Assembly: GCA_013812385.1 (NCBI GenBank)
Contig: JACCTM010000147.1
Span: 1-5,091, forward strand
Direction of reading: 5' to 3'
Source of the DNA: Geodermatophilaceae bacterium
GTDB taxonomy: Bacteria; Actinomycetota; Actinomycetes; Mycobacteriales; Geodermatophilaceae
DNA: 5,091 nucleotides
The notes under the pieces are model-generated. The model did not search any database. It was not told where the DNA came from and worked only from the letters and a program-made list of their open reading frames with translations. The position numbers and the translations under genes are program-made. This document shows, piece after piece, positions 1 to 5,091 of this stretch (within the stretch, counting starts at the first letter, position 1; each line of letters begins with the position of its first letter).

Positions 1-7
1 GTAAGGG

Positions 8-37
8 AGCCGTACCGCTCTCGCCAGCGGTACGGCT
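8..37. terminator. Strong stem-loop upstream of tRNA-Phe, possible terminator of a gene to the left
   Basis: Positions 9-19 (GCCGTACCGCT) and 26-36 (AGCGGTACGGC) are perfect reverse complements. An extra A-T pair (8/37) makes a 12-bp stem around a 6-base loop. There is no T-rich tail on either strand, which is common for actinobacterial terminators, so direction cannot be decided. It ends 5 bases before the tRNA, so it could instead be a processing signal in a tRNA precursor. Seen: the stem. Inferred: its role. Confidence 0.45.
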
Positions 38-42
38 TCGTG

Positions 43-116
43 GGGCAGGTAGCTCAGTCGGTACGAGCGCTCGCCTGAAAAGTGAGAGGTCGGCGGTTCG
101 ACCCCGCCCCTGCCCA
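43..116 (+). tRNA. tRNA-Phe (anticodon GAA)
   Basis: A complete cloverleaf can be drawn by hand. The acceptor stem is GGGCAGG (43-49) with CCTGCCC (109-115), and A116 is the discriminator base. The D stem is GCTC (52-55) with GAGC (65-68). The anticodon stem is CTCGC (70-74) with GTGAG (82-86), including one G-T wobble pair. The anticodon loop is CTGAAAA (75-81), which places GAA at 77-79 and so decodes Phe codons. The variable loop is 87-91, and the T stem GGCGG/CCGCC (92-96/104-108) closes the loop TTCGACC. The 3' CCA is not encoded (ACC then T). The gene converges with the aldo/keto reductase on the other strand. tRNA genes can serve as integration sites, but no second copy of the 3' end is visible in this window. 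Confidence 0.97.
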
Positions 117-125
117 CCTCCGAAG

Positions 126-173
126 TAACTGGTCAATTTGCCGCAAGTCAGATCAACGGCAATGGACCAGTTA
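126..173. terminator. Compound stem-loop between convergent tRNA-Phe and aldo/keto reductase, likely bidirectional terminator
   Basis: TAACTGGTC (126-134) is a perfect reverse complement of GACCAGTTA (165-173). Inside it, TTGCCG (138-143) pairs with CGGCAA (157-162). The result is a 9-bp outer stem, a small 3/2-base internal loop, a 6-bp inner stem and a 13-base apical loop. The structure almost fills the 62-base gap between the tRNA end and the reductase stop codon, and it is symmetric for both strands. No long T tract follows on either side. A terminator serving both genes is the simplest reading, inferred from position and structure. Confidence 0.6.
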
Positions 174-178
174 GTCGC

Positions 179-1048
179 TCACCCCAGCGCGTCCAATCGA
201 GCCACGTCCTCGGCGCTCAGCCGAACCTGCGTCGCGCCCATGTTCTCGGTCAAATGCTCGACCGACTTGGTCCCGGGGATGGGCAGCACGACCGGGGATG
301 TCTGCAGCAGCCAGGCCAGTGCGATCTGCGACGGGGTGGCATCGAGCTCACGGGCGATGTCGGCCACCGGCGAATCCGGCTGTGCAAGGTCACCGGTCGC
401 GATCGGGAACCACGGGATGAAGGCGATCCCCTCGAGAGTGCAGTAGTCCAGCACGTCCTGGGACTGCCGGTTGGTCAGGTTGTAGAGGTTCTGGACGCTG
501 GCGATGTCGACCACCTCACGGGCGGCCTTGATCTCCTCGATCGACACCTCGGAGATGCCGATCAGGCCCACCTTGCCGGCTGCCTGCAGTTCGGCGAAGG
601 CGCCGAGTTGGTCGGCCAGTGGCACGTCGCCATCGATGCGGTGCAGTTGGATCAGATCGAGGCGGTCCAGCTTCAGGTGACGCAGGCTGAGCTCGACCTG
701 CTGCTTGAGATAGGCGGGACGACCCACCACAGTCCATTGACCGGGTCCGGTCCGGGCGAATCCGGCCTTGGTGGCGATCACCAGCCCATCGGGGTACGGG
801 TGCAGCGCCTCGGCCAGGATCTGCTCGGAGACGTTGGGACCGTAGGAGTCGGCCGTGTCGATGAAGTCGACACCCTGCTCGACGGCGGCGCGCACCACTG
901 CCAGGGCGCCGGTACGGTCGGCCGGTTCACCCCACACGCCAGGGCCGGGAAGCTGCATCGCGCCGTAGCCCAACCGGTGAACGGTCAGATCGCCGCCAAT
1001 GGCGAAGGTGTCGGGCAGCGTGGATTCTGAGGGAGCGCGGCCAGTCAT
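179..1048 (-). CDS. Aldo/keto reductase
   Basis: A 289-residue protein of normal length for a single-domain aldo/keto reductase, an NADPH-dependent cytoplasmic TIM-barrel oxidoreductase acting on carbonyl substrates. The catalytic tetrad is readable: D64 and Y69 in DTADSYG, K94 in IATK, and H136 in LIQLH. The early LGYGAMQL segment (26-33), ISEVS (165-169) and the cofactor-binding loop PIPGTKSVEHLTENMGA (256-272) match the family. The substrate cannot be told from sequence. The ATG at 1046-1048 is the only usual start in this frame. The frame is open further upstream through the 15-bp repeats but offers no ATG, GTG or TTG. No clear Shine-Dalgarno motif precedes the start, so translation may be leaderless or weak. 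It is the last gene of the minus-strand run, separated from the DUF6328 gene by a repeat-containing spacer. Confidence 0.95.
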   Translation of the reverse strand: MTGRAPSESTLPDTFAIGGDLTVHRLGYGAMQLPGPGVWGEPADRTGALAVVRAAVEQGVDFIDTADSYGPNVSEQILAEALHPYPDGLVIATKAGFARTGPGQWTVVGRPAYLKQQVELSLRHLKLDRLDLIQLHRIDGDVPLADQLGAFAELQAAGKVGLIGISEVSIEEIKAAREVVDIASVQNLYNLTNRQSQDVLDYCTLEGIAFIPWFPIATGDLAQPDSPVADIARELDATPSQIALAWLLQTSPVVLPIPGTKSVEHLTENMGATQVRLSAEDVARLDALG

Positions 1049-1077
1049 ACCATGGCCAACCGGCTCAGCGCGGCCGG

Positions 1078-1133
1078 AATTCCGACTGCCGCAATCCCGA
1101 CTGCCGCAATTCCGACTGCCGCAATTCCGACTG
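1078..1133. repeat. 15-bp tandem repeat, about 3.7 copies, upstream of the reductase
   Basis: The unit AATTCCGACTGCCGC starts at 1078, 1093, 1108 and 1123. The second copy has one change (T to C at 1096), and the last is cut to 11 bases. The array starts 29 bases upstream of the reductase ATG, in the region where its promoter or 5' leader should lie. The left edge also forms the palindrome CGGAATTCCG (1075-1084). The array could be a set of regulator binding sites or a neutral variable-number repeat. No clear -10 or -35 pair is visible within it. Confidence 0.9.
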
Positions 1134-1161
1134 ATAGTGCGGCGCGGGATCCGGGGGCTTC

Positions 1162-1668
1162 TCAGCTGTGGTCGGTCGGGTCCGGTTTAGCGGGCTGACG
1201 CACCCGACGGGCCGGTACGACGTACCAGACCGTCAGCAGGCAGCACGATCCCGCCGGCGATCGCTAGGGCCCACGTACGGGGCAGCGCCACGTCCAATGC
1301 GAGCAACGTCGCACCGACAAGGGCGACTGCCAGCAGCGCCATTCCGGTCTTGGCCTGTTGGGCCGAACCGTCGACGACCTCGCTCTTGCGGCCCAGCCGG
1401 AACATCGCTCGGTGCAGGGCCACCGGCGCGATGAGAAAGATCGACGCCGCCACGCAGAACACCACCGTGACGACTAGACGGTCACCGCGAACTGGTCGAG
1501 TTCGGTGAATCGCTGCTGGAAGACCAGGGTCAGCAGGAATGCGAACAGGAGCTGGACGCCGGTCTGGGTGACCCGTAGCTCTTGCAGCAGATCACCGAAA
1601 TTCCGGTCCGCGCGCTCGGCCGACGATTCGCCCGGTCGTTCGTCGCCCGCACCGGGTCGCTTGTCCAC
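1162..1668 (-). pseudogene. DUF6328 family membrane protein, interrupted by two compensating frameshifts
   Basis: Translated plainly, this locus gives two fragments: 1474-1668 (64 aa, GTG start) and 1187-1465 (92 aa). Read across frames it gives one DUF6328-like protein of about 168 aa, a typical length. The start frame carries LLQELRVTQTGVQLLFAFLL (residues 27-46), then FAVTV, and hits TAG at 1474-1476. Restoring one base there gives VYVVTVV, which runs into the shifted frame carrying LIAPVALHRAMFRLGRKSEVVD. Near 1239-1240 an extra base spoils the C-terminus. Skipping it restores IVLLLTVWYVVPARR and a TGA at 1162-1164, back in the original frame. About four membrane helices are predicted. 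The function of the family is unknown. It could be a true pseudogene or sequencing error. There is no obvious slippery site. The start is supported by GGGAG 7 bases upstream. Confidence 0.75.
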
Positions 1669-1675
1669 GCGTCGT

Positions 1676-1680
1676 CTCCC
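1676..1680 (-). promoter_or_regulatory. Shine-Dalgarno site for the DUF6328 gene
   Basis: On the minus strand GGGAG lies 7 bases before the GTG at 1668-1666. This fixes the GTG as the start of the DUF6328 reading frame and shows that the 5' end of the gene still looks functional. Confidence 0.6.
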
Positions 1681-1716
1681 AGATGCCTGCCGTTCTCCGA
1701 GTCGACACCTTAACGC

Positions 1717-2208
1717 TCAGCTCGAAAGGTCGCTCCAGACCGCTTCGCTTCCGCTGTGCCCGATGCGGATCACATAGATCAGCGACAGCACCGCACCCGC
1801 GACCGAGATCGCCCCGAGCCCCCAGCCCGCCAGGTTTGCCCAGGACGGTCGATCCGGTCCGCGGCGGTTGGCCCAGAAGGTCAGGCCGATCAGAACCAGC
1901 AACGCGATCGACAGGACGAGGACCCACGGCAGCAGATCCTCCCCAAGTGCCGTATGCGCCAGGACCAATTCGAACGGCGCATCGTCGGTGCCGAGCACCC
2001 GATCCTCGAGCACCTCGCCGCTCTCCTGAGCGACGAAGACCGAACCGATCGAGGTCAGCGCCGCCAGGGCGGCCAGCACGCCGAATCGCGTACGCCAACG
2101 CGGTACGACGGTGAGCGCGATCGCTGCCAGCGCCGTGAGTGGGACGAAGACGACCACGGCGTGCACGATCAGTGGATGGGTCGGCAACCCGAAAACCGTG
2201 TCGAACAT
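1717..2208 (-). CDS. DUF2231 family membrane protein
   Basis: A complete 163-residue integral membrane protein of unknown function. It begins with MFDTVFGLPTHPLIVHAVVV, the typical N-terminus of DUF2231 proteins, with conserved H11-P12 and H16. Other family-like points are QESGEVLE (61-68), H85, and the C-terminal RIGHSGSEAVW (148-158). Four hydrophobic stretches are visible, at about 13-33, 43-60, 92-112 and 127-148. The conserved histidines have led to suggestions of metal or haem binding in this family, but nothing here proves it. The ATG at 2208 is preceded by GGGGG 11 bases upstream, a somewhat long spacing. The stop lies 48 bases before the DUF6328 start, so the two membrane proteins are probably co-transcribed. 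The gap to the upstream phosphotransferase is 84 bases, enough for a separate promoter, though none is clear. Confidence 0.9.
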   Translation of the reverse strand: MFDTVFGLPTHPLIVHAVVVFVPLTALAAIALTVVPRWRTRFGVLAALAALTSIGSVFVAQESGEVLEDRVLGTDDAPFELVLAHTALGEDLLPWVLVLSIALLVLIGLTFWANRRGPDRPSWANLAGWGLGAISVAGAVLSLIYVIRIGHSGSEAVWSDLSS

Positions 2209-2219
2209 CGGGCTGCCAT

Positions 2220-2224
2220 CCCCC
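2220..2224 (-). promoter_or_regulatory. Possible ribosome binding site for DUF2231 gene
   Basis: On the minus strand the run AGGGGGAT lies upstream of the ATG at 2208, with 11 bases between the G run and the start. An ATG inside it (ATGGCAGCC) is out of frame with DUF2231. The site is the only purine-rich candidate, so it supports the chosen start. Confidence 0.4.
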
Positions 2225-2292
2225 TAGCCGCGTCCGCACTGAACGCTCCTGGAGGTAGTCCTACCGCAACCGGCTGGGTACCGGCTGAGAGT

Positions 2293-3327
2293 TCAGCCCT
2301 TGTCGAGCGTTGCCCGGGCGGCCGCGACCAGCATCGAGATGCCCTCTGGACTCAGGCCGCGCTGTTGGGCGGCGCCCTCGCCGTACGCGCCCGAGATGCT
2401 TCTCGAGTACACCCCGGCGAGCACGGCCCCGAGCCGCCAATAGGCGAAGGCGATGTAGAAGTCCACGTCGTCGGTCGGCAGATCGCTTCCGGCGGCGTAG
2501 CGCGCGAGCGCCTCGTCGCGGCTGATGAAACCCGGCGCGGTCGTCGGCATCGCCATCGGAAGGACGTCGATGCCCGGCGGGGGGCACCAGTAGGACAGCA
2601 GCCAGCCGAGGTCGGCCAGCGGGTCCCCGCGGGTACAGAGTTCCCAGTCCAGGATCGCGGCGACCTTGCCGTCCGGGTCGAGCATCAGGTTGCCGAAGCG
2701 GTAGTCGCCGTGGGCGATGGTGACCGCCCGCTGCAACGGTAGGCATGCAGCCAGGCGCTCACCCATGTCGATCAGTCCCGGAATCGGCTCGATGGGCAGG
2801 CTGGCGACCTGTCCGGTCCACCGCCGGAGCTGGCCGGCGACGTAGCCGTTCCCCCTGCCCAGGTCACCGAGCCCGACCGCGTCGGGATCGACGTGATGCA
2901 GCCGGAGCAGGCTGTCCACCGCGTCTTCTCCGGCACTTCGACGGGCCGCCTCGGGCAGGGCGGCACAGCTGTCCGGATCGTGTGCGACCACTCCGGTCAC
3001 GAAATCCATCACGTAGAAGTCGGCGCCGAGAACGTCGTGGTCGGTGCACAGCCCGATCGTCTCCGGAACAGGTACGTCGGTGGGGCCCAGCGCGCTGATC
3101 ACTCGATATTCCCGACGCATGTCATGCGCGGACGGGAGGACTCCGGAAAGCGGTGGCCGGCGCAGCGCGAAGGTGTTCTCGGCGAGGTCGGCCACCCGGT
3201 AGGTGAGGTTGGATCGACCGCCCTCGATCACATCGAAGCGCAAGGGCGGGCTCAGTTCTGGGACGTAGCTCGCTATCCACTCGGTGACCCCAAGTGCGCG
3301 TTCCCCGGTGATGTCGGTGTCGGCCAC
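2293..3327 (-). CDS. APH-family phosphotransferase (ACAD10/11-like kinase)
   Basis: A 344-residue protein-kinase-fold phosphotransferase of the aminoglycoside/choline kinase superfamily, closest in motifs to the kinase domain linked with acyl-CoA dehydrogenases ACAD10/11. Numbering is from the GTG at 3327. The glycine-rich loop is EGGRSNLTYRV (35-45), the ATP-anchoring basic pair is RRPP (56-59) with E73, the hinge is FYVMDFVTG (104-112), the catalytic loop is HGDYRFGNLM (207-216, D209 and N213), and the metal-binding motif is DWELCTRGDPLADLGW (227-242). In that family the kinase is thought to phosphorylate 4-hydroxyacyl-CoA or similar hydroxy substrates. No dehydrogenase partner lies in this window. 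A longer frame reaches 3432 but overlaps the MBL gene by about 100 bases and adds low-quality sequence, so I chose GTG 3327, 5 bases after the MBL stop. The spacing suggests translational coupling. Confidence 0.88.
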   Translation of the reverse strand: MADTDITGERALGVTEWIASYVPELSPPLRFDVIEGGRSNLTYRVADLAENTFALRRPPLSGVLPSAHDMRREYRVISALGPTDVPVPETIGLCTDHDVLGADFYVMDFVTGVVAHDPDSCAALPEAARRSAGEDAVDSLLRLHHVDPDAVGLGDLGRGNGYVAGQLRRWTGQVASLPIEPIPGLIDMGERLAACLPLQRAVTIAHGDYRFGNLMLDPDGKVAAILDWELCTRGDPLADLGWLLSYWCPPPGIDVLPMAMPTTAPGFISRDEALARYAAGSDLPTDDVDFYIAFAYWRLGAVLAGVYSRSISGAYGEGAAQQRGLSPEGISMLVAAARATLDKG

Positions 3328-3332
3328 GTGCC

Positions 3333-4268
3333 CTACCCAACCAGCCTGACGTTGTCGTCGGTGATGTGGACCCGACCCTGCCCCTCCAGTTTGGCCAGCG
3401 CCGCTCGGGTGGACTGGTCGGCGGCAGGCCACAGGGCTCGCGGCACGGCGGCATAGATGATCGCGACCAGAGCCGAGACCGGTTGGGCCGCAGCCGACAG
3501 CAGCGCCAGGATTTGTTGCTCCCGAAAGACCCGATGTGTCACGTAGAAGTCCAGCACTGCCAGCGGATCCTCGGTCAACTCCGGTCCATGACCGGGATAC
3601 AGCGCCGCCGGACCGAGGTCGTACACCCGCCGCAGCGACTCCAAATAGGCCACTACGTCTCCCTCCGGGTGCGTCACCACCGAGGTCCCTCGGCCAAGGA
3701 CATGGTCGCCGACCAGCACCGCGCCGGACTCGATCCGAAACGCCAGGTGATCACCGCAGTGACCCGGTGTGGCTACGACGCCGATCGTCGTACCAGCCAG
3801 CCTCAGCTGCTCCCCAGCCTCGAGCACCTGACCGTCCGGGCCACAGACGGCGGGATCGGCCGCAGCGACCGGCGCACCGAAGTGCGCAGCCCAGGGCAGC
3901 GCGGCCTCGGCGTGATCCACGTGGTGATGAGTGACCAGGATCGCGACGCAGCGAGCCTGCCGATCAGTCAGCGCGGCCGAAACTCGATCGAGATGCGCGG
4001 GGTCATCCGGGCCAGGATCGACCAGCACAGCCTGGCCCGAACTCGGTTCACCGATCAGGTAGGTGTTCGTGCCGTCCAACGTCATTCCTGACGGGTTGGG
4101 GGCCAGGATGCGAGTGACCAATGGCTCGAGGACAAGCTTGCTCGGTAGCAGACCGAGAGCCGGCAACTCCCAGCTCGTGCGCGGGTCCGCCGGGGGGACG
4201 AGTTCGCCGAAGGCCGGGGGCACGTCGATCACCGCCCCATTCTGCGCTGCACCGCTGCCCCGCTGCAC
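3333..4268 (-). CDS. MBL-fold metallo-hydrolase (LACTB2-like)
   Basis: A metallo-beta-lactamase-fold hydrolase of up to 311 residues. Zinc ligands are readable: the HxHxDH motif is HHHVDH (114-119), H170 is in TPGH, D188 in GDH, and H227 in YPGHG. The family signature GMTLDGTNTYLIG (61-73) and VDPGPDD (83-89) match the LACTB2-like / glyoxalase-II-like group. The C-terminal part (about 245-311, ending RAALAKLEGQGRV...) fits the small winged-helix-like domain of these proteins. The substrate is unknown: thioesters, lactones and RNA ends are all used within the fold. The start is uncertain. GTG 4268 sits in a 16-bp duplication directly against a stem-loop and lacks a good ribosome site. GTG 4232 (V13) would give about 299 residues and keep the whole domain. 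The stop is 5 bases before the phosphotransferase GTG. Confidence 0.9.
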   Translation of the reverse strand: MQRGSGAAQNGAVIDVPPAFGELVPPADPRTSWELPALGLLPSKLVLEPLVTRILAPNPSGMTLDGTNTYLIGEPSSGQAVLVDPGPDDPAHLDRVSAALTDRQARCVAILVTHHHVDHAEAALPWAAHFGAPVAAADPAVCGPDGQVLEAGEQLRLAGTTIGVVATPGHCGDHLAFRIESGAVLVGDHVLGRGTSVVTHPEGDVVAYLESLRRVYDLGPAALYPGHGPELTEDPLAVLDFYVTHRVFREQQILALLSAAAQPVSALVAIIYAAVPRALWPAADQSTRAALAKLEGQGRVHITDDNVRLVG

Positions 4269-4276
4269 CGCTGTCC
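4245..4276. repeat. 16-bp tandem duplication at the MBL gene 5' end
   Basis: CGCTGCACCGCTGCCC (4245-4260) is followed directly by CGCTGCACCGCTGTCC (4261-4276), identical at 15 of 16 positions. Because 16 is not a multiple of 3, the duplication places GTG codons in different frames and makes the annotated N-terminus of the MBL hydrolase doubtful. Confidence 0.8.
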
Positions 4277-4296
4277 GGAGGCCGAGGCGGGACAGC
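4270..4296. terminator. Stem-loop between the M23 and MBL genes
   Basis: GCTGTCC (4270-4276) and GGACAGC (4290-4296) are perfect reverse complements around a 13-base, GC-rich loop. The structure fills most of the 37-base gap after the M23 stop. It could be a weak terminator or attenuator for the M23 transcript. No T tract follows it on the minus strand. If it forms in RNA it would abut the GTG at 4268 and hinder initiation there. Confidence 0.4.
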
Positions 4297-4305
4297 TTTG
4301 CTACC

Positions 4306-5091
4306 TCAGGCGCAGGGGCCTCGCAGGTAGATCCCGAGATTCTTCAGCCACGGAACCGGATCGATCGCGTTGCCGTACAGATTGCCGTTCGTATGCACCT
4401 CGAAGTGCAGGTGTGGCCCGGTGGACTGCCCCTCGTTTCCGACCGCGGCGATGTTCTGACCCTCGTAGACCCGCTGGCCGGTCGAGACGAAGATCCGGCT
4501 CACGTGGCCGTACACGGTGACGTTGCCGTTGTCGTGGGTGATGTAGACGGCCTGGCCGAAGCCGCTGGCCGCCCCTGCCCGGGAAACCCGACCGCTGAGC
4601 GGCGTGTAGACCGGCGTACCGATCGGTGCGGCGATGTCGACGCCGTAGTGGAAGCTTCCCCACCGAGAACCGAAACAGCTGGTGGTCGTTCCCGATGTGG
4701 GAGCTACCCCGGCAGAGCCGCCCGGTCCTTGGACGGGTGCAGGTGGAGGGGCGGGGCTCCCACCGCCACCACCACCACCGCCTGAGCTCGGCGGCGGCAC
4801 AGCGGCGGCGCGCGCGGCGCGTTCGGCGGCGGCGGCCTGTTCGGCGGCTATCCGGCTGCGTTCGGCAGCCGCGGCTTCCTCGGCCCGCTTCTGCGCCTCC
4901 CACGCCTCGTAGGCCGCGCGTGCGCCTTCCACCCCGAGCAGCGCGACTTGCGCGGCCTGGAGTTGGGAGTCCAGAACTGCCTTCTGCGCTTGGACCTGAG
5001 CGACCATCACAGCGCCGTCGGCGTAGGCGGCCTCGGCCGCAGCCTTGGCCTCGGCTGCGGCCTTCTCGGCGGCAGCCATCTCGATCTCGGC
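4306..5091 (-). CDS. M23 family (LytM/lysostaphin-type) metallo-endopeptidase, 5' end cut off by the window
   Basis: A zinc endopeptidase expected to cut peptide cross-links in peptidoglycan outside the membrane. 261 residues are visible and the frame is still open at the window edge, so the true start and any signal peptide lie outside. The visible part begins with an Ala/Glu/Lys-rich coiled coil (about 1-97). A Pro/Gly linker with a run of eight glycines (about 98-125) follows, then the M23 domain (about 138-250). Zinc ligands are H148 and D152 in HYGVDIAAP, and H229 as the second His of GPHLHFEV. H227 and H196 (YGHVS) are the other active-site histidines. C139 (TSCFGSRWG) and C260 (GPCA, just before the stop) could form a disulfide closing the domain, in line with an exported protein. 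This layout resembles EnvC/RipA-adjacent cell-wall hydrolases with regulatory coiled coils. The MBL gene follows after 37 bases. Confidence 0.93.
   Translation of the reverse strand, partial: AEIEMAAAEKAAAEAKAAAEAAYADGAVMVAQVQAQKAVLDSQLQAAQVALLGVEGARAAYEAWEAQKRAEEAAAAERSRIAAEQAAAAERAARAAAVPPPSSGGGGGGGGSPAPPPAPVQGPGGSAGVAPTSGTTTSCFGSRWGSFHYGVDIAAPIGTPVYTPLSGRVSRAGAASGFGQAVYITHDNGNVTVYGHVSRIFVSTGQRVYEGQNIAAVGNEGQSTGPHLHFEVHTNGNLYGNAIDPVPWLKNLGIYLRGPCA

Noticed and set aside
92..125. tRNA-Phe 3' end as an attachment site for an integrated element
   Set aside because: No direct repeat of the tRNA 3' end and no integrase or phage gene is visible in the window.
254..1030. 258-codon open frame on the plus strand opposite the reductase
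   Set aside because: It is antisense to a gene with a full catalytic tetrad, has no recognisable motif, and is explained by GC-rich codon use.
1039..1057. 5-bp hairpin GGCCA/TGGCC around the reductase start codon
   Set aside because: It is too short to separate from chance in GC-rich DNA.
1078..1133. CRISPR array
   Set aside because: Units are 15 bp and directly abutting, without spacers, so this is a simple tandem repeat.
1213..1225. Short hairpin GGTAC/GTACC
   Set aside because: It lies inside the DUF6328 coding sequence (YVV region), is only 5 bp, and is explained by codon content.
1756..2742. 328-codon plus-strand open frame across two genes
   Set aside because: It is Arg/Asp/Gln-rich low-complexity translation, spans the antisense of DUF2231, an intergenic gap and part of the phosphotransferase, and shows no domain.
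3328..3432. N-terminal extension of the phosphotransferase by 35 residues
   Set aside because: It would overlap the end of the MBL gene by 100 bases and reads as low-complexity Arg/Gly/Pro-rich sequence. The GTG at 3327 fits the 5-base spacing to the MBL stop.
3366..4091. 241-codon plus-strand open frame opposite the MBL gene
   Set aside because: It is a shadow of a gene with intact zinc-binding motifs on the other strand and has no motif of its own.
4755..4800. CCACCA-type simple repeat
   Set aside because: It encodes the polyglycine linker of the M23 protein and needs no separate explanation.

Overview
This is a high-GC window, probably from the chromosome of an actinomycete. Four things suggest this: strong third-position GC, frequent GTG starts, a tRNA-Phe without an encoded CCA, and the protein families present (DUF2231, DUF6328, an APH-type phosphotransferase of the ACAD10/11 group, and an M23 peptidase with an Ala-rich coiled coil). 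I cannot name the genus from sequence alone.

Layout. At the left end a strong stem-loop (about 8-37) precedes a plus-strand tRNA-Phe(GAA) at 43-116. All six protein genes lie on the minus strand and are read from right to left. The order of transcription is: a partial M23 endopeptidase entering from the right edge (4306-5091), an MBL-fold hydrolase (3333-4268), an APH-family phosphotransferase (2293-3327), a DUF2231 membrane protein (1717-2208), a DUF6328 membrane protein broken by two frameshifts (1162-1668), and an aldo/keto reductase (179-1048). The reductase and the tRNA converge on a compound stem-loop (126-173) that looks like a shared terminator.

How the genes relate. The MBL hydrolase and the phosphotransferase are only 5 bases apart and are probably translationally coupled. 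A joint role on acyl or other small-molecule substrates is plausible but unproven. DUF2231 and DUF6328 are adjacent small membrane proteins of unknown function, 48 bases apart, probably one transcript. The M23 enzyme is a cell-wall hydrolase. The reductase sits downstream of a short spacer containing a 15-bp tandem repeat.

Most notable are the DUF6328 gene, whose family-like sequence can be followed through three consecutive frame segments with a net shift of zero, and the 15-bp tandem repeat just upstream of the reductase. I saw no CRISPR array, transposase, phage gene or recognisable defence system. Apart from these points the window looks like ordinary chromosomal housekeeping and accessory metabolism. 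No stretch over 300 bases lacks a gene.
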